Shown piece after piece: positions 1 through 8,366 of a stretch of 48,050 nucleotides of DNA. This stretch comes from Bacteroidales bacterium (GTDB lineage Bacteria > Bacteroidota > Bacteroidia > Bacteroidales > VadinHA17): positions 41,266-89,315 of the forward strand of contig PMIJ01000208.1 of assembly GCA_003157015.1 (NCBI GenBank), written 5' to 3'. The position numbers were made by a program, and so were the translations under genes. Under the pieces are notes generated by a model. The model saw only the letters and a list, made by a program, of their open reading frames with translations, made no database searches and had not been told where the DNA came from. Positions within the stretch are counted from its first letter, which is position 1. Each line of letters begins with the position of its first letter.

Positions 1-40
1 GTCGGGGTTTTACCTTGAACAGATTCAAAAACCATGCCAT
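1..40 (-). CDS. possible 5' end of a further operon gene (13 codons visible)
   Basis: Four bases after the stop of the J-domain gene an ATG opens a leftward reading frame that stays open to the window edge and would encode MAWFLNLFKVKPR. The tight spacing matches the recG to J-domain gene spacing just upstream and suggests a third gene in the same operon. Only 13 codons are visible, so no family can be named and the call could be chance. Confidence 0.3.
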   Translation of the reverse strand, partial: MAWFLNLFKVKPR

Positions 41-44
41 TTGA

Positions 45-605
45 TCAGGATTTGTTTTTTTGTTTTCTGGAAGTTTCCTGATATGCCTTGAGATAGATAA
101 GCGACACGACAAAGAAGAGCATGCCAAGCATCAGAAGCATTATAAATGCAAAAACAGATGGTTTTTCCATACCAGGAATAGGGTGCTTCAACCTGAAATT
201 ATATCCGTAAACGGTATATGCCAGCACCATTATAGATACAACAAAACTGAATATTATTGATGTGCCGTCAAATATCCTTGTTGTTTTGTAAAACTTTGAT
301 TTTTTAAAAGTTACGTAAGATGCCCGGGCATATACAGTGGCCCTTTTTCGTGACCTGTCCTGCCTGTATTTTCTCCAGTCTTCCATTGCCTCCTGGTAAG
401 CCTGTTCATCAGTTTTTATCTTTTCGTGATTTGAAATCAGAAAGTCGTATGCTTCGGTTATACATATAAATTGATCCTTTGCATCAGGCGCAGGATTGAT
501 ATCAGGATGGCATAGACGTGCTTTTTTCCTGTAAGCTTTTTTTATCTCATCAATACTTGAGTTTGCCTGTAAGCCAAGAATTTTGTAATAGTCTGTAATA
601 GTCAT
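45..605 (-). CDS. J-domain (DnaJ-like) membrane protein
   Basis: This 186-residue protein opens with a J-domain (about residues 4-66) carrying the HPD signature at 33-35, the loop that stimulates the ATPase of an Hsp70 partner. A basic, charged linker (about 75-112) follows. Two hydrophobic stretches (about 114-134 and 150-171) should span the membrane, with a lysine-rich tail. There is no Gly/Phe region or zinc-finger domain, so this is not DnaJ itself but a membrane-tethered co-chaperone whose client cannot be read from the sequence. It starts 4 bp after the recG stop on the same strand and is probably co-transcribed with recG. The J-domain call is firm; the membrane topology is inferred from hydrophobicity. 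Confidence 0.85.
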   Translation of the reverse strand: MTITDYYKILGLQANSSIDEIKKAYRKKARLCHPDINPAPDAKDQFICITEAYDFLISNHEKIKTDEQAYQEAMEDWRKYRQDRSRKRATVYARASYVTFKKSKFYKTTRIFDGTSIIFSFVVSIMVLAYTVYGYNFRLKHPIPGMEKPSVFAFIMLLMLGMLFFVVSLIYLKAYQETSRKQKNKS

Positions 606-609
606 GATT

Positions 610-2721
610 TCAACTTATGTTACTCCAGGATTGCTTCTGGCTGAAAAGCCTTTTCAGTTCGGAGGTTAATACCATGTTTTGATTATTTGTCAGCAAAGGA
701 TCGAGGTTAAGTATATCTTCGGCAATATGCCGGACATATTCAATTAATTGACCGTCCTTGCCAAGGTCGGCAATTTTCAGATCAAAAGGAATGCCGCTCT
801 GCAGTGTTCCTTCTATATCACCCGGACCTCTTAACTGGAGATCGGTTTCCGCTATTTCAAATCCATCATTTGTTCTGATCATAACTTCAATGCGTGTTGC
901 TGCTTCTCTTGAAAGTTTATCTGAACTCATGAGGATGCAGTACGACTGATCAGCCCCCCGGCCTACTCGTCCCCTCAACTGGTGCAACTGTGAGAGTCCG
1001 AACCTTTCTGCACTTTCAATAACCATTACTGTCGCATTCGGGATATCAACACCAACTTCTATAACTGTAGTAGCAATCAGGATATGAGCAGCTCCATCTT
1101 TAAAAAGCTTCATTGAGATTTCTTTATTCGCTGGTGTCATCTTCCCATGGACTATGCTTATACAATACTTTGGAGGAGGAAAAACTCTTGAAATTGTATC
1201 CCAGCCGTCCTCAAGATCTTTATAATCCATGGTTTCAGATTCCTTTATAAGCGGATATACAATATAGATCTGACGTTTTTCGGCTATCTGGTTCCTTATA
1301 AACCCAAAGACCTTATTTCTTTCTGAATCAGTAAAATGCATAGTCTTTATCGGTACTCTTCCAGGCGGCAGTTCATCTATAACAGAAACATCAAGGTCCC
1401 CGTAGAGAGTCATGGCAAGTGTTCTTGGGATAGGAGTGGCAGTCATTACCAAAATGTGCGGAGGATTGAGGTTTTTCTGCCAGAGTCTTGCCCTCTGTGC
1501 AACTCCGAACCTGTGCTGTTCATCGATAATAACCAGACCCAGGTTTGCAAACTGTACATTTTCTTCAATGAGTGCATGGGTCCCTATAAGAATATTCAAC
1601 GATCGGTCCAGCAATGATTCAGCAATTGATTTGCGGGAGGATTTTTTTGAGGAACCTGTCAGAAGGTGTATTTTAATATCCAATCCGGCGAGTAGTTTGG
1701 AAATGGTCTGATAATGCTGGTTAGCCAGAATTTCAGTAGGAGCCATGATACATGCCTGGTACCCGTTGTCGATTGCAATAAGCATACTCATCAGAGCCAC
1801 AAGAGTTTTTCCGCTGCCGACATCACCCTGGAGCAAACGGTTCATCTGTTTCCCCGAACCAAGATCTTTTCTTATCTCCCTCATTACTCTTTTCTGAGCA
1901 TTTGTAAGGGTAAACGGTAAATTGTTATAATAAAAGTTATTAAATTTCTCACCCACACTCGAAAATACAAATCCCTTTAATTTCAAATTCCGGTTTGCCT
2001 TAAACCTTAGGAGGTTGAGCTGTATGTAAAACAACTCTTCAAATTTAAGCCGGTGCCTTGCTTTTTCGAGTTCATCCGGATTAGACGGGAAGTGTATTTT
2101 ATGCAGAGCTTCATGAAGTTCCATCAGTTTATAGCGTGTAACCAGATAAACAGGCATTGTCTCAGGCAATCTTATTTTGAGCTGTTTCAGCATATTTCCT
2201 ATCAGCTTACTGATAGTTTTAGATGAAATAAACTGATTTTTAAGCTTTTCAGTTGTGCTATATTGTGCCTGCAAAGCTGAATTCAATCTTTCTGCCTGTT
2301 TATCGGCGCTTTCAATTTCAGGGTGAATAATATTAATAATTCCGTTGAATACACCTGGTTTGCCAAAGACTATGTATTCAACCCCGGGACTAAAGCTCCC
2401 GGTGATCCATTTTCCCCCTTTGAACCAGACGAGCTTTAATATCCCTGTGTCATCCTGGAAATCAGCCACCAATCTTTTACCTGCCCCATGACCCTCAGTA
2501 TAGTACCCTTTTATTATACCTCTTATCTGGACAAACGGAAGATCCGGATCAAGTTCAGCTATCTTATAAAACCTGGTTCTGTCGATATATTTGTAAGGAA
2601 AGTAATAAAGAAGATCGCGGAAAGCGAAAATACCCAACTCCTTATTAAGCAGTTCAGCCCTTTTGGGGCCGACTCCCTGTAAGTAGGTGATTTCCGAATC
2701 TAAAAATTCCTTGTTAATCAT
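610..2721 (-). CDS. recG: ATP-dependent DNA helicase RecG
   Basis: RecG is a branch-migrating helicase that regresses stalled replication forks and processes Holliday junctions. The 703-residue length is normal for the family. An N-terminal wedge/OB-fold region (about 1-250, starting with a helix-hairpin-helix-like YLQGVGPKRA at 14-23) precedes the helicase core. Walker A GDVGSGKT is at 299-306, DEQH (motif II) at 400-403, TATPIPRT (motif III) follows, and motif VI reads QLRGRVGRG. The TRCF/RecG-type tail is present. The ATG start lies 54 bp from the divergent methyltransferase gene, so the two share a short promoter region. No damage to the gene is visible. Confidence 0.97.
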   Translation of the reverse strand: MINKEFLDSEITYLQGVGPKRAELLNKELGIFAFRDLLYYFPYKYIDRTRFYKIAELDPDLPFVQIRGIIKGYYTEGHGAGKRLVADFQDDTGILKLVWFKGGKWITGSFSPGVEYIVFGKPGVFNGIINIIHPEIESADKQAERLNSALQAQYSTTEKLKNQFISSKTISKLIGNMLKQLKIRLPETMPVYLVTRYKLMELHEALHKIHFPSNPDELEKARHRLKFEELFYIQLNLLRFKANRNLKLKGFVFSSVGEKFNNFYYNNLPFTLTNAQKRVMREIRKDLGSGKQMNRLLQGDVGSGKTLVALMSMLIAIDNGYQACIMAPTEILANQHYQTISKLLAGLDIKIHLLTGSSKKSSRKSIAESLLDRSLNILIGTHALIEENVQFANLGLVIIDEQHRFGVAQRARLWQKNLNPPHILVMTATPIPRTLAMTLYGDLDVSVIDELPPGRVPIKTMHFTDSERNKVFGFIRNQIAEKRQIYIVYPLIKESETMDYKDLEDGWDTISRVFPPPKYCISIVHGKMTPANKEISMKLFKDGAAHILIATTVIEVGVDIPNATVMVIESAERFGLSQLHQLRGRVGRGADQSYCILMSSDKLSREAATRIEVMIRTNDGFEIAETDLQLRGPGDIEGTLQSGIPFDLKIADLGKDGQLIEYVRHIAEDILNLDPLLTNNQNMVLTSELKRLFSQKQSWSNIS

Positions 2722-2743
2722 TATCCGAAAATACGTATTTTTG
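2711..2743 (+). promoter_or_regulatory. candidate Bacteroidota-type promoter for the methyltransferase gene
   Basis: TATTTTTG at 2736-2743 fits the -7 consensus TAnnTTTG and is preceded by TTG at 2711-2713 (22-nt spacer). It lies in the 54-bp divergent gap to recG, with the -33 box inside the first recG codons. This is a consensus match only. Confidence 0.4.
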
Positions 2744-2775
2744 AAACCCTGACCTAATTATCCTATCAACCGGGA

Positions 2776-3564
2776 ATGAATTTTTCGCTGGCAGTCAAAT
2801 ATCTGAATTACATTTTGTTTTCTCGTCACAGCAGGGGACACGGAATACATAGCCCCTTTGTGTTCAATCTTGTTTCCAGAGTTTTCAGAAATAAGGTCAA
2901 CCCTGCTATCAGGTTTAAAGTCGGACAGATCAGAAAGAAAATGATTCTTGACACTCGAAGTATTTTAGTTAATGATCTTGGTTCCAGGTCAGGCTCTCTG
3001 AAAACTAACTTAAGAAAAGTTTCTGACATAGCCAGGAAATCGCCTGTTCCCTGGAAGTATGGAAAGCTATTAGCAAATATGGCTGTTGAGTTTGGAACTC
3101 CGTCGATTATTGAACTTGGAACTTCGCTCGGGATAAGTACAATGTATATGGCAGCTTCATGCCCTGATGCAAAAATTTGGACAATAGAGGGTTGCCAGTC
3201 AACTGCTGAAATTGCACGGCAAAATTTTACCGATGCAGCTCTTAGTAATATCAGCATTCTGGAAGGTCAGTTTGAGGAGATTCTGCCAGGTTTATTAACA
3301 TCGGTAGTCAGTCCCGGTTTGGTCTTTATTGACGGTAACCACCGGAAAGAACCGGTAATAAATTATTTCAACATGATAGCAGAATTTTCTGACAGAAACA
3401 CGGTTGTTATAATTGACGACATAAATTATTCAATAGAAATGTCGCAGGCTTGGAATGAAATAAAACTTCATGAGAAGGTCTCTGTAAGTATTGATATTTT
3501 CAGGATGGGAATACTCTTTTTCAGGGAAGGCATAAATCATAATCACTATATAATCAGATATTAG
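2776..3564 (+). CDS. class I SAM-dependent methyltransferase
   Basis: This 262-residue protein carries a Rossmann-type methyltransferase core. Motif I, ELGTSLGIST, is at 113-122 and should bind the SAM methionine; an acidic residue follows in IWTIEG (134-139); VFIDGNHRKE at 183-192 and IIDD (212-215) resemble the metal-binding acidic positions of caffeoyl-CoA-type O-methyltransferases (Methyltransf_24). The N-terminal segment GHGIHSPFVFNLVSRVFRN (21-39) is, as I recall, characteristic of a Bacteroidota-specific subfamily. The substrate is unknown. It stands alone, divergent from recG, 72 bp before the ABC ATPase. Confidence 0.8.
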   Translation: MNFSLAVKYLNYILFSRHSRGHGIHSPFVFNLVSRVFRNKVNPAIRFKVGQIRKKMILDTRSILVNDLGSRSGSLKTNLRKVSDIARKSPVPWKYGKLLANMAVEFGTPSIIELGTSLGISTMYMAASCPDAKIWTIEGCQSTAEIARQNFTDAALSNISILEGQFEEILPGLLTSVVSPGLVFIDGNHRKEPVINYFNMIAEFSDRNTVVIIDDINYSIEMSQAWNEIKLHEKVSVSIDIFRMGILFFREGINHNHYIIRY

Positions 3565-3636
3565 CAAAATTTATAGTTTTAAAATTTATTATTTGATATA
3601 TTTAATCTAATTTCGGAAATTCAAATTTAAATTGTT

Positions 3637-4338
3637 ATGGAGAAAGTTATTGAAATTCATGATATTGTTAAAAATTATCAGGTTGGATCGGTGATTGTGA
3701 GAGCCTTACGATCAGTATCAATAAATATTGAGAGAAATGAATATGTTGCCATAATGGGACCGTCAGGGTCAGGGAAATCTACTTTAATGAACCTTCTTGG
3801 TTGCCTTGATACTCCCTCAAGCGGAAGCTATATTCTTAATGGTACTGATGTAAGTAAAATGGAAGATGATTATCTGGCAGAAATCAGAAATAAAGAGATT
3901 GGTTTTGTATTTCAGACATTTAACCTTTTGCCCAGGTATTCTGCACTTGAGAATGTTACTTTGCCTTTAATATATGCCGGAGTATCTAAAGCTGAGAGGG
4001 AAAAAGTTGCTGTTGATACTCTTGAACAGGTAGGACTGGCAGACAGGATGACTCATAAACCAAATGAACTGTCCGGAGGCCAGCGTCAGAGGGTTGCAAT
4101 AGCAAGAGCTCTTGTGAATAAACCATCAATTATACTCGCAGATGAACCTACGGGGAACCTTGACAGTAAGACATCAATTGATATAATGGGATTGCTCGAT
4201 GATATCCATAAAAAAGGGAATACTGTGATTGTGGTGACACATGAGGAGGACATTGCGAAACATGCTGCACGTATAATCAGGTTATTCGACGGGGAAATTG
4301 CTCAGGATTTCCGGAATGAGAACTATAAAAAAGTTTGA
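3637..4338 (+). CDS. ABC transporter ATP-binding protein (LolD/MacB type)
   Basis: This is a 233-residue ATPase subunit with all motifs intact: Walker [10 protein letters not shown] at 41-49, Q-loop Gln93, signature LSGGQ at 145-149, Walker B IILADE at 165-170 followed by the D-loop, and the switch His in VVTHEE near 200. The sequence style ([25 protein letters not shown]) places it in the LolD/MacB group that drives lipoprotein sorting or peptide/antibiotic export rather than import. No permease gene is adjacent, so its membrane partner must be encoded elsewhere; this is usual for this type in Bacteroidota. The cobalamin adenosyltransferase follows after 50 bp and may be co-transcribed. Confidence 0.93.
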   Translation: MEKVIEIHDIVKNYQVGSVIVRALRSVSINIERNEYVAIMGPSGSGKSTLMNLLGCLDTPSSGSYILNGTDVSKMEDDYLAEIRNKEIGFVFQTFNLLPRYSALENVTLPLIYAGVSKAEREKVAVDTLEQVGLADRMTHKPNELSGGQRQRVAIARALVNKPSIILADEPTGNLDSKTSIDIMGLLDDIHKKGNTVIVVTHEEDIAKHAARIIRLFDGEIAQDFRNENYKKV

Positions 4339-4388
4339 GGCAAGTTATCTGAGATAGTTTTACTTTTTGATTTTCCTTTTGTTTCATC

Positions 4389-4931
4389 ATGAAGATCTAT
4401 ACTCTTACAGGAGATGATGGTACAACTTCATTATCGGGAGGCAAAAGAGTTCCAAAGTATTCTGCCCGCGTTGAAGCGTATGGCTCAGTTGATGAGCTTA
4501 TTGCGTGGATAGGTTTGTTAAGAGACCACAAAGAGAACCTTAATCATAAAGAGCTTCTTATTTATATTCAGGACCAGCTTATGAGATGTGCTGCAGCTCT
4601 GGCCCATGATGATAAAAACCCCTTAAGTAAGGAGATATTGCCAGAACCTGAATGCCTGCCGATTATTGAAAAAGAAATTGATAATATGGAGGCAACCCTT
4701 TCTCCATTGAAGAACTTCATTCTGCCAGGCGGAAATATTCTCGTATCATATTGTCATATAGCCCGATGTGTATGTCGCAGAGCCGAGAGGGCAATTTCAA
4801 GGTTAAACCAGACTGAAGAATCGCCTGAAATTGTGAATAAATTCATTAACCGCCTGTCTGATTTTTTATTCGTTTTGTCCAGAAAAATAGCTTTAAGCCT
4901 TGATATTGAAGAGATTAAGTGGCATGTCTGA
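4389..4931 (+). CDS. cob(I)alamin adenosyltransferase, PduO type
   Basis: The enzyme transfers the 5'-deoxyadenosyl group of ATP to cob(I)alamin (or cob(I)yrinate diamide), the last step to coenzyme B12. The 180-residue length and the N-terminal sequence match the PduO/ACA family: YTLTGDDGTTSLSGGKRVPK (4-23) forms the ATP-binding loop, AYGSVDELIAWIG (30-42) starts the first helix, and FILPGG then ARCVCRRAER mark the conserved active-site helices. No other B12 gene is in the window, so the protein may serve salvage for a B12-dependent enzyme located elsewhere. Its start lies 50 bp after the ABC ATPase stop. Confidence 0.93.
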   Translation: MKIYTLTGDDGTTSLSGGKRVPKYSARVEAYGSVDELIAWIGLLRDHKENLNHKELLIYIQDQLMRCAAALAHDDKNPLSKEILPEPECLPIIEKEIDNMEATLSPLKNFILPGGNILVSYCHIARCVCRRAERAISRLNQTEESPEIVNKFINRLSDFLFVLSRKIALSLDIEEIKWHV

Positions 4932-4957
4932 AATGTTAAAAAACTTAAAAACAGGTA

Positions 4958-4989
4958 TTGCTTTTTAAATAAAATAATATATATATTTG
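4958..4989 (+). promoter_or_regulatory. Bacteroidota-type promoter for the DUF2795 gene
   Basis: TATATTTG at 4982-4989 is an exact match to the Bacteroidota -7 consensus TAnnTTTG, and TTG at 4958-4960 sits 21 nt upstream as expected for the -33 box. Transcription would start near 4995, giving a leader of about 30 nt before the ATG at 5026. This is the best promoter match I found in the window. Confidence 0.6.
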
Positions 4990-5025
4990 CAGACTTTGTT
5001 TAAAGCTTAACTCAATCAGGAAAAT

Positions 5026-5247
5026 ATGTACTGGACACTTGAATTAGCATCAAAACTTGAGGATGCTCCATGGCCTGCCACTAAGGATGAGCTGATTGAT
5101 TTTGCCATTAGGTCAGGTGCCCCGATGGAAGTTATTGAAAATCTGCAGGAAATTGAGGATGAAGGCGATATTTATGAAAGTATAGAAGATATCTGGCCTG
5201 ATTATCCGAGTAAAGACGATTTCTTTTTTAATGAAGATGAATACTAA
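5026..5247 (+). CDS. DUF2795 family protein
   Basis: This 73-residue acidic protein starts MYWTLELASKLEDAPWPATK and ends in a run of Asp/Glu and aromatic residues (DDFFFNEDEY). The pattern of a short helical core (DELIDFAIRSGAPMEVIENL) followed by an acidic tail matches the DUF2795 family as I recall it from Bacteroidota. Its function is unknown; no catalytic motif, signal peptide or membrane segment is visible, so it should be cytoplasmic. It has its own good promoter and is followed directly by a strong terminator, so it is a monocistronic unit, consistent with high independent expression. Confidence 0.78.
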   Translation: MYWTLELASKLEDAPWPATKDELIDFAIRSGAPMEVIENLQEIEDEGDIYESIEDIWPDYPSKDDFFFNEDEY

Positions 5248-5282
5248 AAAAGAGGCTGATTTTATTAAAGTCAGCCTCTTTT
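5248..5282. terminator. bidirectional intrinsic terminator
   Basis: A perfect 12-bp stem (AAAAGAGGCTGA at 5248-5259 with TCAGCCTCTTTT at 5271-5282) encloses an 11-nt loop. It abuts both stop codons of the convergent DUF2795 and OstA-like genes. A-rich and T-rich arms give a U-tract in either direction. Confidence 0.85.
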
Positions 5283-6875
5283 CTATTTATTAAATATATC
5301 ATCCCTTTTTTTTGGCCTCAGCTTATCGAGCCATTTAAATCCATCAAATCTGACAGGTGTAAGAGGAAGAGGTGGATCAATAAAGCCTTCAGGGCTATCG
5401 TGCTCATAAATCTCAGACACTTTTCCTTTTGTGAATAATATCTCAATATCTGCGCATTTTGATTGCTCCACTCCAGCAACCGCTTCCGCGTCAAGGAGAT
5501 AAAATAATATTTCCCCGTTACCCTTTATATTTATCTTATACAATTCATTATTCTTGAAATGACCGGTAAGTGACCGGCCCTTTATCTGGTTAAACCGTAT
5601 GGTATCTACCTGGCTGGCAATAAAGGCATTATTATACAATTCCAGACGGTCGGTCTGACGATTTTTTGTAAATACTGCCATTGAGTCGGAGGTAAGCTGG
5701 TCCTCTTCAGACCAGATTACGGGAGCCCTGTAGAGTCTGATCACTGAATCCTGAAAAGAATAGGAAAGGGAATCGCATTTTGCCTGAAGATCTTTACTGA
5801 AAATACGGCAGCCATAGTATGCCCTCATAAGTCTGTAAACTTTCCCGGAAGTATCAGATCTGGTAATTGATTTGATGGTATCAGCATGAAGGAATAATGA
5901 GTCTTTTTGTGAAATCTGTATGAAAACGGCCCTGTCAGTTACAAAAAATCTTTCAGGTTGTTTGTAGTACCACGCATAATTACCCTTTACAGCTATTTTA
6001 TTTACTGTGTCTTCAATGATCACGTTCCTGAATGATTCACCGAAGCCGGTACTATCATTGAAAAACAGAGAATCCCCATGAATTATTTGTTTCCGGTTGT
6101 CAATCATCGATTTTTTCCATACCGAAGTAATCTCTTTTTTTGTGTCATACCATCCTTTTTCGCAATATAGATATAAACTATCGCCCTTTAACTCGGTCGG
6201 TCCTGTGAAATATGCAATTTCTGACACTGTGTTGTAATCCATTGTATCGGCAGTCATCACATATTCCGGATTAACAATCTTAACGCTATCCTTGAAATGA
6301 AACAGGTTTTCAGATACATAAAGGACGCCAATTATACTGGTAAGCGTATTTTTGGCATTTGTAATACGTCCTCTTTCAGTATATTTTGCGATTCTGTTTC
6401 TTACATCATAATGGATTGAATCGGTGTACAAATGAGTTTCCTTGTCTATGAGTACTACATTGCCTCTTACAAAAGCTGTTTTGCTTTTTCCGTCATAGAA
6501 AAGGTAATCGCCGAAAAGATTGAGCGTATCACCTTGTTCAATGTGAACTTTGCTATAGGCTTCTACCTGATTCTTGTCTGGATAAAAATATGCACTATCG
6601 CACCACATATTTACATCTTCATCCCGAAGTCGTACATTACCCAGAAGGTGGTGAATATCCTTTGCTGTCACAGGATCTTTAAGCATATCATCTACATCGG
6701 AATTTTTAAGTTCAATTTTCTTCCTTGTTGACTGAGGTGCAGTAAGATCCTGAGAATAAACGGAAGGAGCAAAAAGCAGAGAGATTAAGACATAAAAGAT
6801 ATGTCTGACATATGCATTGTTGACCAGGAATCGCGATAAGTTTATTTCAACCATCCTTTTTGCAAAAATTCGCAT
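5283..6875 (-). CDS. OstA-like (LPS-transport LptA/LptD N-terminal-like) secreted protein
   Basis: The first 40 residues hold a hydrophobic stretch ending in a signal-peptidase-like site (SVYSQ, 38-42). From about residue 75 the protein is built of short repeating beta-strands of the OstA/LptA jellyroll type (for example LFGDYLFYDGKSKTAFVRGNV, about 120-140, and repeated YLF/YDT units). This is the Bacteroidota OstA-like family thought to take part in LPS transport to the outer membrane. It overlaps the upstream SurA-like gene by 34 bp from this ATG; a second Met (residue 8, at 6854) would reduce the overlap to 13 bp. It is the last gene of the guaB/isomerase operon and ends at the shared terminator. 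The exact role is inferred. Confidence 0.8.
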   Translation of the reverse strand: MRIFAKRMVEINLSRFLVNNAYVRHIFYVLISLLFAPSVYSQDLTAPQSTRKKIELKNSDVDDMLKDPVTAKDIHHLLGNVRLRDEDVNMWCDSAYFYPDKNQVEAYSKVHIEQGDTLNLFGDYLFYDGKSKTAFVRGNVVLIDKETHLYTDSIHYDVRNRIAKYTERGRITNAKNTLTSIIGVLYVSENLFHFKDSVKIVNPEYVMTADTMDYNTVSEIAYFTGPTELKGDSLYLYCEKGWYDTKKEITSVWKKSMIDNRKQIIHGDSLFFNDSTGFGESFRNVIIEDTVNKIAVKGNYAWYYKQPERFFVTDRAVFIQISQKDSLFLHADTIKSITRSDTSGKVYRLMRAYYGCRIFSKDLQAKCDSLSYSFQDSVIRLYRAPVIWSEEDQLTSDSMAVFTKNRQTDRLELYNNAFIASQVDTIRFNQIKGRSLTGHFKNNELYKINIKGNGEILFYLLDAEAVAGVEQSKCADIEILFTKGKVSEIYEHDSPEGFIDPPLPLTPVRFDGFKWLDKLRPKKRDDIFNK

Positions 6876-8203
6876 GATTTGAATTCCTCACTTATTTTAA
6901 TATAAGTGATACTGATTTTGTTTTTGACCCATTTATCAAAAACATTGGCTCTTTCCTTAACCAGGGCATCATCATAGAGGCTCTGGTAATCATCTTTCAG
7001 ATTTGCCGAATGAGCAGGAAGCACATTATCAAGCTTAACTATTCTGAAAACTTCATTATTACTCTCATCTGATGTTTTAAAAGGATCGGATATTTCCCCT
7101 ACCTTCATTTCCCTGATTTTTACATACATTTCAGGATTTAATTCTTCGAGCGTGAACCACTTGATGCGGGATGAAGGGTTTGGACTGACTAATTTTCCGC
7201 CATTTATCCTGCTGTCTTTATGTGTCGAAAAGCGCACTGCTGCGACTTCAAACTTAATACTGTCTTTTCTGATCAGGTTGGCAATGCTATCGAGCCTGGC
7301 CATAGCTTTTGCTGCCTGAACGGGTTTTACTTTCGGCCTTATCAGAATATGACGGGTATTAACCATATCACCTTTACGGTCGATAAGTTGAATAATATGA
7401 AAACCATATTTGGATTCTACTATTTTAGACACAATGTTCTTAGTGAGACTGAAAGCTGCATCGGCGTACGGTTTTTCCAGCTCACCCCTTACCCGGAATC
7501 CTATTTCACCGCCGTTTTTTGCACTTTCAGGATCCTCTGAATACATAATTGCCAGTACATTAAAGCTCTTGCCTGCCAGAATCTGGCTCCTTATATCGAG
7601 CAACTTCTGCCGGGCTTCGGCCTTATTGTCCTCATTGTCGGGTGGGTCAGATTGTATTATGCTTATCTGATATTTTGCAGGAATAACCGGCAGGCTGTCT
7701 TTAGGAAGTGAATTATAATACTTTTTCAAGGCAACCGGAGTTATTGTGATATCTTTGGAAATCTTGCTTTGAACATCACCCACAACCTGTTGTTCGATTA
7801 ATGTTTTCTTTATATCCCGCCTGATCTCAGGCAAACTCTTTTTAAAATATGCTACAAGAGCTTCTTCGCTTCCTGCAGTCCTGATAGCGTCATTCATTCT
7901 CATATTAAGGTCGCCTTCGACTGCATCATCGGTAACAGTTATACTATCTATTCTTGATTGGTCCATAAAAAGTTTAGAGACAAGCATTTGCTGAAGTATC
8001 CTGCATGTCAGTTCATCTACAGGCATTTTGTTCCCGTTTCTTCTTGCATCTGAGACTGTGTTTTCCAGGTCAGAAAGATAGACTACCTCATTCCCGATTA
8101 TTGCTACCACAGACTCAACAAGCATCTGTGAATTGGCAATAAAAACTCCCGGCAAAAACAAACATATAACTGTCAGGCAAAATTTTAATTTTCTTTTCAT
8201 CAT
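6842..8203 (-). CDS. SurA-like periplasmic peptidylprolyl isomerase (two parvulin domains)
   Basis: This 453-residue protein has a signal peptide (1-25), an N-terminal SurA chaperone region (about 28-150) and two PpiC/parvulin rotamase domains. The first (about 176-275) shows YSEDPESAKNGGEIGF and YGFHIIQL; the second (about 283-390) starts TRHILI and shows FSTHKDSRINGGKL. SurA-type proteins escort unfolded outer-membrane proteins across the periplasm. It follows the lipoprotein gene after a 163-bp gap that contains a decayed palindromic repeat, and overlaps the OstA-like gene downstream. The domain order equals that of SurA; the name is withheld because three such proteins lie together here. 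Confidence 0.9.
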   Translation of the reverse strand: MMKRKLKFCLTVICLFLPGVFIANSQMLVESVVAIIGNEVVYLSDLENTVSDARRNGNKMPVDELTCRILQQMLVSKLFMDQSRIDSITVTDDAVEGDLNMRMNDAIRTAGSEEALVAYFKKSLPEIRRDIKKTLIEQQVVGDVQSKISKDITITPVALKKYYNSLPKDSLPVIPAKYQISIIQSDPPDNEDNKAEARQKLLDIRSQILAGKSFNVLAIMYSEDPESAKNGGEIGFRVRGELEKPYADAAFSLTKNIVSKIVESKYGFHIIQLIDRKGDMVNTRHILIRPKVKPVQAAKAMARLDSIANLIRKDSIKFEVAAVRFSTHKDSRINGGKLVSPNPSSRIKWFTLEELNPEMYVKIREMKVGEISDPFKTSDESNNEVFRIVKLDNVLPAHSANLKDDYQSLYDDALVKERANVFDKWVKNKISITYIKISEEFKSCEFLQKGWLK

Positions 8204-8269
8204 TATATAATCAATTTACAAACTTTGTTGTTGCTGTTAAATTAATAACTATATGTGTTTTTACACCAT

Positions 8270-8342
8270 CCCCCCTGATAGCTTGCCGGACTTCTGCTGC
8301 GGTGAAGGCGACAATCGCGTTCAGGTGCGACAGGAGAGGGGG
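8270..8342. repeat. decayed GC-rich palindromic repeat between two isomerase genes
   Basis: A GC-rich island in an AT-rich gap. The right arm (8322-8342, CAGGTGCGACAGGAGAGGGG...) has a shortened, mutated partner on the left (CCCCCC at 8270-8275 followed by TGATAGCTTGCCGGAC). It looks like a dispersed palindromic repeat whose left arm has lost bases. No other copy is in the window, so the family assignment is inference. Confidence 0.45.
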
Positions 8343-8366
8343 CTAAAGGTAAAGAATATGTACTCA

